NCBI GenBank assembly: GCA_947624915.1
Contig: CANQMF010000026.1
Span: 1 to 14,239 of the forward strand
Direction: 5' to 3'
Source: an uncultured Bacilli bacterium
GTDB taxonomy: Bacteria; Bacillota_I; Bacilli_A; RF39; UBA660
Length of the DNA stretch: 14,239 bases
The notes beneath the pieces were generated by a model, which made no database searches, was not told where the DNA came from, and saw nothing but the letters and a program-made list of their open reading frames with translations. The translations under genes and the position numbers were made by a program. Each line of letters starts with the position of its first letter. Position 1 is the first letter of the stretch. Positions 1 through 8,014 of the stretch are shown here, in pieces.

Positions 1-1124
1 ATACTAATGGTAAAGGAGCGTATATGGTAGCAGATACGGCAGGAGATGAATATCCAATTTATTATTATCGTGGCGTTGTGAATGATAATAATGTATTATT
101 TGCAGGTTCTTGCTGGAAGATGATAAGAACAACGGAAACGGGTGGTGTTAAGTTAATATATAATGGGGCTCCGACGGATCAGGATGGCAGAAAAATATGT
201 GATAATGTAGGTGCGGCGACACGCATTGTTGAAACTCAATTCAACACTAGTGATAATTCACCAGCTTATGTTGGATACAAGTATGGAACTGTTCATTCAA
301 TTAATAGTAAAAGTATAAGAAACGTTATTAAGTATGGTAAATCATTTACTTATAATGAAACGTCGAAGCAGTATACATTAAATGATACAGTACAAACATA
401 TACTCCAAGTGATCTATCCACGTATCATTATACATGTTTAAATAATACTATTACTTGTACTAGTATCAAGTATGTGACTTCAGTAAATGGTGAAACATTA
501 TATTACACCACAATAAGTGATGGAAAAGGGGTAGAAGAAGCTTTAGAAGACATGTTTAGCAATACAACCGACTCCAATGTTAAGCAGTATATCGAAAACA
601 CATGGTATGCAAATAATATGACCAAATATACTAAGTATTTAGAAGATACGGTGTGGTGTAATGATCGAGGTTATGAGGATTCTAAAGTTAATAGTGGTTG
701 GAATCCCAATGGTGGGGCAATAGATAAACGTTTTTACTTCGATACATATTATCGAAGCATTAATGGCATGCCTAGTTTAAAGTGCCGAGAACGAGATTCT
801 TTAACTGTAGCAAATGGTGGTGTTGCTTATCCGGTTGGGTTAATAACAACTGATGAGGTAATATATGCTGGAGCTGGGGGAAAAGGTAGTAATGACAGTG
901 ATTGCTATTTGAATACGGGGCATGATTATTGGACGATGACACCTTATTATGTTTCTTTTGACTACGCTTCCATGTATGTCGCAGGGTCACGTGGTGACAT
1001 GTATATTGTTCGTGCTTCTTCTTCGGACGGCGTGCGCCCAGTTATCTCTCTTGTTTCTGGAACTATGTATAGTGATGGAGATGGAACCAAAGAGAATCCA
1101 TATATTGTAACAGATGAAAAATAG
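1..1124 (+). CDS. C-terminal part of a large secreted/surface protein (5' end outside window)
   Basis: The reading frame is open to the left edge (first whole codon at base 3), so the Met at 24 is internal and the gene begins outside the window. At least 373 residues are visible. Counted from that Met, there is a GKGAYM-type lead-in just before it and a YPIYYYRG then CWKMIRTTETGG block at about 11-41. WCNDR follows near 214, YPVGLITTDEV near 269-279, YWTMTP near 304, VRPVISL near 337-343, and a GDGTKENPYIV ending. I recall this order of blocks from long, repetitive surface proteins of uncultured gut Bacillota; the last part resembles DUF6273-like domains. It is rich in Tyr, Asn, Thr and Gly with seven cysteines, which suits an extracellular fold. 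No LPXTG motif or membrane helix is seen, so any anchor must lie upstream. G+C is well above the neighbours. Ligand and function are unknown. Confidence 0.75.
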   Translation, partial: TNGKGAYMVADTAGDEYPIYYYRGVVNDNNVLFAGSCWKMIRTTETGGVKLIYNGAPTDQDGRKICDNVGAATRIVETQFNTSDNSPAYVGYKYGTVHSINSKSIRNVIKYGKSFTYNETSKQYTLNDTVQTYTPSDLSTYHYTCLNNTITCTSIKYVTSVNGETLYYTTISDGKGVEEALEDMFSNTTDSNVKQYIENTWYANNMTKYTKYLEDTVWCNDRGYEDSKVNSGWNPNGGAIDKRFYFDTYYRSINGMPSLKCRERDSLTVANGGVAYPVGLITTDEVIYAGAGGKGSNDSDCYLNTGHDYWTMTPYYVSFDYASMYVAGSRGDMYIVRASSSDGVRPVISLVSGTMYSDGDGTKENPYIVTDEK

Positions 1125-1141
1125 GAGGTTAAATGATAATA

Positions 1142-1177
1142 TTGTCCTAGACAAAATAGATAGTGAGGCATAATAAT
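1142..1177 (+). promoter_or_regulatory. Candidate promoter with overlapping dyad before the rhodanese gene
   Basis: A -35-like TAGACA (1148-1153, five of six consensus bases) lies 18 bases before AATAAT (1172-1177, five of six). A perfect 5-base inverted repeat, TTGTC-CTA-GACAA (1142-1154), overlaps the -35, where a repressor could act. No regulator is recognised for this dyad. Both elements are inferred from consensus only. Confidence 0.35.
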
Positions 1178-1193
1178 AAATAGGGTGATGCTA

Positions 1194-1466
1194 ATGAAAA
1201 ACATTGAGTTAGATGAATTACCTAAATACATGAGTTCTGATGCTTTATTAATTGATGTAAGATTACCGGATGATTATGAAGAAAAACATCTAGATGGGGC
1301 CATTAATATGCCATATACTAATGTTTTATCAAAGGTTAAACATTATCCTAAAGATACACCAATAATATTATATTGTTCATCCGGTAAGCATAGTAAGATT
1401 ATTGGTAATATTCTAGTTTCACTTGGTTATACTAAAGTTTATAATTTAATAAATGTTGGTATGTAA
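1194..1466 (+). CDS. Single-domain rhodanese-like protein
   Basis: A 90-residue rhodanese domain with nothing attached. Visible family features are the N-terminal LIDVR strand (19-23), the HLDGAINMP segment (32-40) matching the family's GHIxGAxNxP, and the active-site loop CSSGKHS with the sulfur-carrying Cys at 61. Such proteins carry persulfide sulfur in the cytoplasm and pass it to cyanide, thioredoxin-type acceptors or sulfur-relay partners; the acceptor here is not evident. The protein stops at YNLINVGM, without the usual last turn ending in Trp, so it is slightly short for GlpE/PspE-size members (about 100 residues). The start at ATG 1194 is chosen because GGTGAT (1184-1189) sits 4 bases before it. 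The earlier GTG 1185 and ATG 1188 lie inside that ribosome-binding site. It appears to be a monocistronic unit closed by its own terminator. Confidence 0.85.
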   Translation: MKNIELDELPKYMSSDALLIDVRLPDDYEEKHLDGAINMPYTNVLSKVKHYPKDTPIILYCSSGKHSKIIGNILVSLGYTKVYNLINVGM

Positions 1467-1492
1467 AAAAGCTATAATTTATAGCTTTTTTT
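1465..1492 (+). terminator. Intrinsic terminator after the rhodanese gene
   Basis: GCTATA (1471-1476) pairs with TATAGC (1480-1485) around a 3-base loop. The stem is extended by A-tract/T-tract pairing (1465-1470 with 1486-1491), and the T run is the release tract. It overlaps the rhodanese stop codon and ends 35 bases before addB. The A tract also allows termination from the other strand, but no minus-strand gene faces it. Confidence 0.85.
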
Positions 1493-1502
1493 GGAAGTTA
1501 TT

Positions 1503-1511
1503 TGTTATAAT
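1503..1511 (+). promoter_or_regulatory. Extended -10 promoter for addB
   Basis: TGT followed by a perfect TATAAT (1506-1511) forms an extended -10, with no convincing -35 upstream. Transcription would start near 1517-1519, only about 8-10 bases before the addB ATG and at the edge of its ribosome-binding site, implying a very short leader. Position between a terminator and addB supports it. Confidence 0.5.
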
Positions 1512-1526
1512 TAATGTGGTGATACC

Positions 1527-3884
1527 ATGAACAGTAAGTTAGCTATTGATAATTCTATTATTATAACGGATAGTGTAAGTAAGAGTAGTGTTATTACTTA
1601 TTTAAGTAGTTTAGATAAATTACTTAATATTAGAGTTATGACTTATAAAGAACTATTAGATAATTATTATTTTAAATATGATGAAAAAGCTATTTATTAT
1701 TTAATGCATAAGTATCATTTTAAGTATGATGTAGCATTGGTATATCTTAGTAACATGTATTATATAGATCAAAGATATAATAATCAGAAGTTTGAAATTA
1801 TATATGATTTAAAAGAAGAGTTAATGGCTAATAATTTGTTAAACATTAATGTATCTTTTAAAGAGTATTTACAGGGTAAGAAGATTGTCTTTTATAATAT
1901 TGATTATGTTCCCAATATTATTAGAAAGATAATTAATTGTTATGACTTTGTTTTAGATAAGTGTCATAATGTTAAAAGATATATATATGAATTTAAGTCT
2001 TTGGATGATGAGGTTTATTTTGTTGCGACTGAAATAGCAGACATGCTAAAAAGTGGTATGGATATTAATAAATTATATTTAACTAATTTAAATGAGGAGT
2101 ATCGCTTAATTATTAAACGTCTTTTTGGTTTGTTTAATATACCAGTTTTGTTAAATGATAGTCATAGCATTTATAGTACAAGATTAGGTAGTTTATTTTT
2201 AAAAAAATATGATAGTGATATTAAACGTACTTTAGTTGAGCTACAAGAAGAGATGGTTCAAAGTGAAGTACCAATTTATAATAGTATTGTTAATATTTGT
2301 AATAAGTATGTTTGGTGTGATGATTATTTAGAAATTTTAGATTTAATTATTCATGATTTGAAAAATACTAAGTTGGAAGTAGATAATAAGATTAATTGTG
2401 TTCATGAACTAACTTTTGGGACTCCAGTTAATGATGATGATTATGTCTTTTTACTAGGCTTTAATCAGGGCAGTATACCTATTATTTATAAAAATGAGGA
2501 TTATTTTAGCGATAAAGACAAAGAATTAATAGGAATTGAAACATCAGTCATGAATAATGTAAATGAAAGAAAACATGTTATTAATACGATTAAAAGATAT
2601 AATAATTTGATTATTAGCTATAAGTTAAAGACCTTAACAGATGTGTTTAACGTAAGTAATATAAATGATGAATTAGCATATGAAATTGTCAAAAAAGAGG
2701 AAGTAAGTTTTAATTACTCGCATAAGTATAATCAATTAAAATTAGGCGCTTATTTAGATCTATATAATAAATATGGTATTATTAACCATAATCTTAGTTT
2801 GTTGTATAATAATTATCCTCATACGGAATATCGCACGTATGATAATCAGTTTACTTTTATTGATAAAGAAAAATTATACAAATATTTGGACAATAAATTA
2901 TTGTTATCCTATTCTAGCTTAGATAATTATAATCGTTGTGGTTTTAGATATTATATAAATAATATTTTAAAGTTAAATGTTTTTGAGGAAAACTTTGTTC
3001 AGGTAGTTGGTAATTTATTTCATTATGTATTATCTAAAGCATTTATGCCAGATTTTGATTATGATGAATGTTTTGATCATTATATTGATAAAGAGTTAAG
3101 TTATAAAGAACAATTTTTTATTAAGAAAATGAAAGAAGAATTAAGATTTATCATTACGGTTATTAAAGAGCATGAACAGTATACTATGTTAAATGATGAA
3201 CTTTATGAAGAGAAGGTATATGTTAATCTGGAGGGCAATATAACAGTTACTTTTATGGGGGTAATTGATAAATTAAAATATAAGAAAATAGGGGACAAAT
3301 ATATTGTTGCTATTGTAGATTACAAGACAGGAAATCCTAATCTTAATTTAAATAATGTTATTTATGGTATCGAAATGCAGTTACCTATTTATATCTTTTT
3401 AGCAAAACATCATCCAAGGTTTGATAATATTGAAGTAGCTGGTTTTTATTTACAAAAAATATTACATAATGAAATAAGTAATGATCATAAGCATACTTAT
3501 TTAGAACAGAAAAAGAAGAACTTATTACTTCAAGGATATAGTACTAGTAATATCGATATTTTGGAGAAACTGGACAGCTCTTATAATGATAGTAAAATGA
3601 TCAAGGGTTTAAAAACTAGCGCTAAGGGATTTTATGCTTATTCAAAGATTTTATCTGGTAGCCAGATGGATAAACTTTCATCTTTAGTTGAAGAGAATAT
3701 TAAAAAGACTGCTCGTGATATATTGAATGCGTATTTTACTATTAATCCTAAACGCATTGGTGACGAAAACATTGGTTGTGCTTATTGTACATATAAAGAT
3801 CTTTGTTTTTATAAAGAAAAGGACATTATTAACTTAAAAGAATATAGAAATTTAGAGTTTTTAGGTGGTGAAGAGGATGCCTAG
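1527..3884 (+). CDS. addB: Compact AddB-type subunit of the AddAB helicase-nuclease
   Basis: AddB is the second nuclease subunit of AddAB, which resects broken DNA ends and loads RecA in Bacillota. The signature is the iron-sulfur cysteine set C471, then C751-x2-C754-x5-C760, the same arrangement as in B. subtilis AddB. Between them is a PD-(D/E)XK nuclease domain: SYSSLDNYNRCGFRYY at about 461-476, H499, D581 and the D598-Y-K600 motif. At 785 residues it is far shorter than B. subtilis AddB (about 1,166). The N-terminus shows no Walker A motif, so this subunit probably binds no ATP. Start ATG 1527 has GGTGAT 3 bases upstream. The stop codon lies inside the start of addA (8-base overlap), which indicates translational coupling. 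A RecB-family nuclease of another complex is the only alternative, and the addA partner argues against it. Confidence 0.9.
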   Translation: MNSKLAIDNSIIITDSVSKSSVITYLSSLDKLLNIRVMTYKELLDNYYFKYDEKAIYYLMHKYHFKYDVALVYLSNMYYIDQRYNNQKFEIIYDLKEELMANNLLNINVSFKEYLQGKKIVFYNIDYVPNIIRKIINCYDFVLDKCHNVKRYIYEFKSLDDEVYFVATEIADMLKSGMDINKLYLTNLNEEYRLIIKRLFGLFNIPVLLNDSHSIYSTRLGSLFLKKYDSDIKRTLVELQEEMVQSEVPIYNSIVNICNKYVWCDDYLEILDLIIHDLKNTKLEVDNKINCVHELTFGTPVNDDDYVFLLGFNQGSIPIIYKNEDYFSDKDKELIGIETSVMNNVNERKHVINTIKRYNNLIISYKLKTLTDVFNVSNINDELAYEIVKKEEVSFNYSHKYNQLKLGAYLDLYNKYGIINHNLSLLYNNYPHTEYRTYDNQFTFIDKEKLYKYLDNKLLLSYSSLDNYNRCGFRYYINNILKLNVFEENFVQVVGNLFHYVLSKAFMPDFDYDECFDHYIDKELSYKEQFFIKKMKEELRFIITVIKEHEQYTMLNDELYEEKVYVNLEGNITVTFMGVIDKLKYKKIGDKYIVAIVDYKTGNPNLNLNNVIYGIEMQLPIYIFLAKHHPRFDNIEVAGFYLQKILHNEISNDHKHTYLEQKKKNLLLQGYSTSNIDILEKLDSSYNDSKMIKGLKTSAKGFYAYSKILSGSQMDKLSSLVEENIKKTARDILNAYFTINPKRIGDENIGCAYCTYKDLCFYKEKDIINLKEYRNLEFLGGEEDA

Positions 3885-6800
3885 TTGGACAAAGGAACAG
3901 CAGGAAGCAATAGATAGAGCTGGTTGTAATATTATTGTTAGTGCAGGAGCTGGTAGTGGTAAAACGGCAGTATTAACGGAACGTGTCATTCAAAAGGTAA
4001 AAAAAGGTACACATATTAATGAGCTACTTATTTTAACTTTTACTAAAGCAGCTGCTGGAGAGATGAAAGATCGTATTCGTTTATCATTAAAAGAAAATAA
4101 TTTAGTTGATGAATTAAATTTAATTGATTCAGCTTATATTACTACTTTCGATAGCTTTGCTTTATCGATTGTTAAAAGGTATCATCATTTATTAAATATT
4201 TCTAATGATATAAGTATTATTGAAAGTAATGTTATAAACATAGAAAAACAAAGAATTATGGATGAAGTGTTTGAAACATATTATCAGTCTCAACAACCAT
4301 TATTTTTAAAATTAGTAGGTGATTTTTGTACTAAAGATGATGACAATTTAAAAAAATGCTTTTTTACGATTGCTTCGAAATTGGAAATGATGCCTGATGT
4401 TAATAGTTATTTAGAAAAGTATATAGACCATTATTATAATGACGATTATATTAGGGAAAGTGTTTTAGATTTTGAGACTTTAGTATTAAATAAGTTAAAA
4501 GATTTGAAAAAGAGTTTAAAAAATATAAGCTATCTTGTGGATAGTAGTTATTATGAAAAATTGGAAACTAGTATGGCTAATTTATTAGCAAGCAAAAGTT
4601 TGGAAGATATTATTAGTAATCAGAATGTTAAACTGCCTTCTTTACCAAAGGGGAGTGAGGATGAGATAAAAAAGGCAAAAGATGAGATTAATGATTATTT
4701 AAAACAGATTGGCTCTTTGGTAGAATATGGTGATAAAAAAACGATCATGGATAATATTAGAAAAACATATGACTATGTTTTAATAATGATTGATGTCATT
4801 CGCTCTTATCTTACGGCAGTCACCGATTATAAAAGAAAACATGAAATGTATGAATTTACGGATATTGCTCTTCTTGCTATTGAAGTTTTAAAAAAATACC
4901 CTGATATTTGTAAGGAAATTAAAGACTCCCTAAAGGAGATATTAGTAGATGAATATCAAGATACTAATGATTTGCAGGAAGCTTTCATTAATTTAATTGC
5001 CAATAATAATGTTTATATGGTTGGTGATATCAAACAGTCTATTTATCGCTTTCGCAATGCTAATCCCTATATTTTTAAAACAAAATATGATTCATATAGT
5101 GCTCAAGATGGTGGTATAAAGATTGATTTGGTTAAAAATTTTAGATCAAGAGATGTTGTTCTACGGAATATTAATGAAATATTTGATTTAGTTATGGATA
5201 ATGATATTGGTGGGGCAGAGTATCACGACTCACATCGAATGATTTTTGGAAATAAAGCTTATATTGAAGAAGGAAAAACTGATCAGCATTATGACTTAGA
5301 AGTATTAGAATATACTTACGATAAAGGCAGTAAGTTTAGCAAAGATGAAATTGAAATATTTGCAATTGCTAATGACATTAAAGATAAAGTTGCTAATAAA
5401 TATCAAATTTTTGATAAGAAAAAGAAAACTTTAAAGGATGCTAGTTATAGTGACTTTGTTATTTTAATGGATCGAACAACTAGTTTTGGTTTATATAAAA
5501 AAATATTTGAGTATGTAGGTATTCCCCTTACTTTATATAAAGATGAAACATTGAATAGTAGTTATGATATTTATGTGATTAAAAATTTAATTATATTGAT
5601 CATCAAAATTTATAGACGGCAATTTGATACGACTTTTAAATATTGTTTTACAAGTGTTGCCCGTAGTTTTTTATTTGAATATCAAGATAATGATATATTT
5701 AATTTATTTGTTGATAATAGCTTTAAAAAGTCTAGTATTTATGAGACGTTGAGTACGATAGATATATCACTTTTAACTCCTACTATGCTAATTGAACAGC
5801 TGTTAAATAAGACCAGTTTTTATGAAAAAATTATTAAAGTAGGTGATATTGAAAATACGTTAATACGTATTCAAAAATTATTAGAAATGGCCAATAGTTT
5901 AGAAAAGTTAGGCTATGATATTTATCAGTTTAGTGATTATTTAGATACTTTAGTTACCAAAGGATATGAAATCAAATATGCTGTAGGTACGGGAGATACT
6001 GATAGTGTTAAAATTATGACTATTCATAAATCTAAAGGTTTGGAATATCCTATTTGTTATTTTAGTGGACTTTATAAGACATTTAATATTAGTGATTTAA
6101 AGGATATTTTTGCTTTCAGTAATAAATATGGTTTTATTGTTCCTTATTTTGATGAAGGGATAAATCATACTATATATAAAGAGTTATTAAAAAATGATTA
6201 TCTCAATGAAGAAATTTCAGAAAAAATTAGACTATTTTATGTTGCTTTAACAAGAGCTAAAGAAAAAATGATTATGATTTTACCTAATCTTGAGATTCAA
6301 GATATTGCCAAAGAGGATAATGGTTCTATTGATAAAAGTTTGCGATTAAAGTATCGTTCTTTTGCTGATATTATGCAGTCAGTTAAGATGTATTTAAGTA
6401 AGTATTATCAAGATATTAATTTAGAAAAATTAAATCTTACTAAGAATTATTTATTTAGTAATGAAAAAGAGCTTTCTTTGCGTACAGGTGATGAGAAGTT
6501 AAAGGTAATTGAATTGGAAGATAAATCCCAAAGCGAAGCAAGAGTAACCTTTTCCAAAAAAGTAAATTCGTTTATTGACAAAGATATGAAACATAATTTA
6601 GAATTGGGTATTCAAATGCATGAGACATTAGAACATATTGACTTTTTAACTTATAAAGCTATCTCTAATTCATTTATTGATAATAAAATTAAGCAATTCT
6701 TAAATAGTGATTTGTTAAAAGATATAGATAAAGCTAAAGTGTATAAAGAATTAGAATTTATTTATCATACGGGTAATGTAACTTTACATGGTGTTATTGA

Positions 6801-6981
6801 TTTAATGCTTGAATATGATACCTTTATTAATATTATTGATTATAAATTAAAAAATATTGATAGCGATGAGTATATTAAACAATTAAAAGGATATAAGGAA
6901 TATGTAATGACAAAGACTAACAAGCCAATATACCTTTACTTATTTTCTTTAATTGATGGTGAAATAAAAGAGATTAACTAG
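3877..6981 (+). CDS. addA: AddA, ATP-dependent helicase-nuclease subunit
   Basis: AddA is the UvrD/Rep-like motor and nuclease of AddAB. With AddB it unwinds and degrades broken ends until a Chi sequence and then promotes RecA loading. All superfamily 1 helicase motifs are present: Q motif WTKEQQ (4-9), Walker A GAGSGKT with K29, motif Ia LTFTKAAAGEM near 53-64, motif II VDEYQD (D358-E359), and motif III GDIKQSIYRFR (383-393). Motif IV NFRS (R423), motif V TIHKSKGLE (715-723) and motif VI YVALTRAKE (R793) follow. The C-terminal nuclease domain shows H915, D975 and D988-Y-K990. Its 1,034 residues are shorter than the roughly 1,230 of B. subtilis AddA. ATG 3877 is chosen because GGTGA (3867-3871) precedes it; the GTG codons at 3865 and 3868 lie in or next to that site. 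It overlaps addB by 8 bases. Confidence 0.96.
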   Translation: MPSWTKEQQEAIDRAGCNIIVSAGAGSGKTAVLTERVIQKVKKGTHINELLILTFTKAAAGEMKDRIRLSLKENNLVDELNLIDSAYITTFDSFALSIVKRYHHLLNISNDISIIESNVINIEKQRIMDEVFETYYQSQQPLFLKLVGDFCTKDDDNLKKCFFTIASKLEMMPDVNSYLEKYIDHYYNDDYIRESVLDFETLVLNKLKDLKKSLKNISYLVDSSYYEKLETSMANLLASKSLEDIISNQNVKLPSLPKGSEDEIKKAKDEINDYLKQIGSLVEYGDKKTIMDNIRKTYDYVLIMIDVIRSYLTAVTDYKRKHEMYEFTDIALLAIEVLKKYPDICKEIKDSLKEILVDEYQDTNDLQEAFINLIANNNVYMVGDIKQSIYRFRNANPYIFKTKYDSYSAQDGGIKIDLVKNFRSRDVVLRNINEIFDLVMDNDIGGAEYHDSHRMIFGNKAYIEEGKTDQHYDLEVLEYTYDKGSKFSKDEIEIFAIANDIKDKVANKYQIFDKKKKTLKDASYSDFVILMDRTTSFGLYKKIFEYVGIPLTLYKDETLNSSYDIYVIKNLIILIIKIYRRQFDTTFKYCFTSVARSFLFEYQDNDIFNLFVDNSFKKSSIYETLSTIDISLLTPTMLIEQLLNKTSFYEKIIKVGDIENTLIRIQKLLEMANSLEKLGYDIYQFSDYLDTLVTKGYEIKYAVGTGDTDSVKIMTIHKSKGLEYPICYFSGLYKTFNISDLKDIFAFSNKYGFIVPYFDEGINHTIYKELLKNDYLNEEISEKIRLFYVALTRAKEKMIMILPNLEIQDIAKEDNGSIDKSLRLKYRSFADIMQSVKMYLSKYYQDINLEKLNLTKNYLFSNEKELSLRTGDEKLKVIELEDKSQSEARVTFSKKVNSFIDKDMKHNLELGIQMHETLEHIDFLTYKAISNSFIDNKIKQFLNSDLLKDIDKAKVYKELEFIYHTGNVTLHGVIDLMLEYDTFINIIDYKLKNIDSDEYIKQLKGYKEYVMTKTNKPIYLYLFSLIDGEIKEIN

Positions 6982-7024
6982 TATATAATTTCTTCTTTTA
7001 GTACATACTATGAGTGGTGATATA

Positions 7025-7456
7025 ATGGATGCAAATTTAGAATTGTTACAGTTTATTTATCAATCTAGTGAGATGGGTAAAAATGCTTTAGAAAAGTTAT
7101 TAGAAGAATTGAAGGAGAAAGAAAACAAAATTAAAAGTATTGTTAGTGATGAACTAAAAATATACGAAAAATACTATAAGGATAGCAAAAAATTAGCTAA
7201 AGACATTAAACTTGCTGGTGGCAACATGATGTCCAAAATGGCTTCTGATATGGGCATAAAAAAAGAGGTTAAAAAAGACAACAGTGATGCAGCTATTGCT
7301 CATATGCTAATTGAGGGCTTAACAATGGGAAGTATCGATATGGATACTAAAATAAATAATTATGCTACAAAGGCTGATAAAAAGGTTTTAAAATTAGCCA
7401 AAGATTATGCACAATTTCAACAGGATGAAATTGAAAAATTAAAAGAATTTCTGTAA
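7025..7456 (+). CDS. Small all-helical protein of unknown function, ferritin-like pattern
   Basis: 143 residues, highly charged, Lys/Glu-rich and predicted almost fully alpha-helical. Blocks that can be picked out are an N-terminal LQFIYQSSEMGKNALEKLL helix, a long charged helix up to about residue 60, a central AHMLIEGLTMGSID segment near 90-105, and a last helix ending in EKLKEFL. The same layout (xxFIYxxAEMG, HIAEMLIQGxxMG, NIEKLKEFL) is one I recall from uncharacterised proteins of Clostridia and Bacilli that look like ferritin-type four-helix bundles. No full metal-ligand set can be read by eye, so no catalytic role is proposed. No signal peptide. The start is ATG 7025 because GGTGAT (7016-7021) lies 3 bases before it; an in-frame ATG at 7010 precedes that site. 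It lies 43 bases after addA with no terminator between, so it may be read from the addAB transcript. Confidence 0.8.
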   Translation: MDANLELLQFIYQSSEMGKNALEKLLEELKEKENKIKSIVSDELKIYEKYYKDSKKLAKDIKLAGGNMMSKMASDMGIKKEVKKDNSDAAIAHMLIEGLTMGSIDMDTKINNYATKADKKVLKLAKDYAQFQQDEIEKLKEFL

Positions 7457-7493
7457 ATAAAAAGACATCACATCATGTGACGCCTTTTTATTT
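7455..7493. terminator. Bidirectional intrinsic terminator between convergent genes
   Basis: The 10-base arm AAATAAAAAG (7455-7464) pairs perfectly with CTTTTTATTT (7484-7493). Inside is a smaller stem, TCAC with GTGA, around a 5-base loop. The A/T tracts make it usable on both strands. The stop codons of both convergent genes lie within the stem, so each transcript ends almost at its own stop codon. Confidence 0.9.
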
Positions 7494-7913
7494 ACAAGAA
7501 TATCCGTTCTTTTCGTATGCTTCAATCATATCTTTTGGACTAGCTCCTTTTTCTACTAAAATAGAACTATTCTCAGCATTTATCTTATTTATTTCAAAGA
7601 CTCTTTTAACGGTTATCGTGTTATCTTTTCTACTAACATCTACTGTAATACCAGTATCAGCAGTTTCTTTATATTGTTTTTCAAAGGCTGAATAAAAACT
7701 ATCATCTTTAGCATACTCACCACTTAGTTTTAAAACTTGATTTTCTACTAATTTACTAATTTTATTGTTTTTAAATGTTCCTGTGATTGTCATAGTCTGA
7801 TCAGCATTATCACTAACACTTTTGTTTTCACAAACTACTTTTTTGCTTCCACATCCAACTAACAGAATAGAAAGGGTAATTAATAGAAAACTGTTCATAA
7901 TAACTCTCTTCAT
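7488..7913 (-). CDS. Lipoprotein, DUF1307/YehR-like
   Basis: 141 residues. The N-terminus is a typical lipoprotein signal: MKR, a hydrophobic stretch at about 5-19, and the lipobox LVGC with Cys 21 as the lipidation site. The mature part is a small, beta-rich domain with an alternating TMTITGTFKNNKISK, ITVDVSR, TITVKR pattern, and has cysteines only at 28 and 140, near its two ends. This layout resembles the DUF1307/YehR family of small lipoproteins common in gut Bacillota, whose function is not established. The two cysteines could form a disulfide outside the cell. The start is ATG 7913 because the minus-strand GGAGGT (7928-7923) sits 9 bases upstream; the ATG at 7922 would be only 1 base from it. 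It may be transcribed alone or with the upstream 8015-9058 gene, 101 bases away. Confidence 0.82.
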   Translation of the reverse strand: MKRVIMNSFLLITLSILLVGCGSKKVVCENKSVSDNADQTMTITGTFKNNKISKLVENQVLKLSGEYAKDDSFYSAFEKQYKETADTGITVDVSRKDNTITVKRVFEINKINAENSSILVEKGASPKDMIEAYEKNGYSCK

Positions 7914-7934
7914 TTTGATCATACCTCCATTATC

Positions 7935-7963
7935 ACGATACCATAAACAAGCAAAAAAGTAAA
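7935..7963 (-). promoter_or_regulatory. Candidate promoter of the lipoprotein gene
   Basis: Read on the minus strand, TTTACT (7963-7958) lies 17 bases before TATCGT (7940-7935). TGG immediately precedes the latter and gives an extended -10. The -10 is a weak match. It would start transcription a few bases ahead of the ribosome-binding site. Confidence 0.35.
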
Positions 7964-8014
7964 TCGTTTTTAAACATATTGTAGTAATAAATTTTACTTT
8001 GGTAATTGTTGAGA

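Noticed and set aside
772..1231. Two overlapping minus-strand frames opposite the surface-protein end
   Set aside because: His/Leu-rich and unlike any family; the plus frame shows coherent conserved blocks across the same bases.
3865..3876. Earlier GTG starts for addA
   Set aside because: They lie in or next to the GGTGA ribosome-binding site, and family alignment supports starting at MPSWTKEQQ.
6984..6989. Perfect TATAAT just after addA
   Set aside because: No -35 at 16-18 bases and no TG extension (the only TTGATG is 25 bases away), so a separate promoter for 7025-7456 is not supported.
7477..7695. Plus-strand hydrophobic frame at the convergent junction
   Set aside because: Lies entirely opposite the lipoprotein gene and starts within the terminator; no ribosome-binding site.
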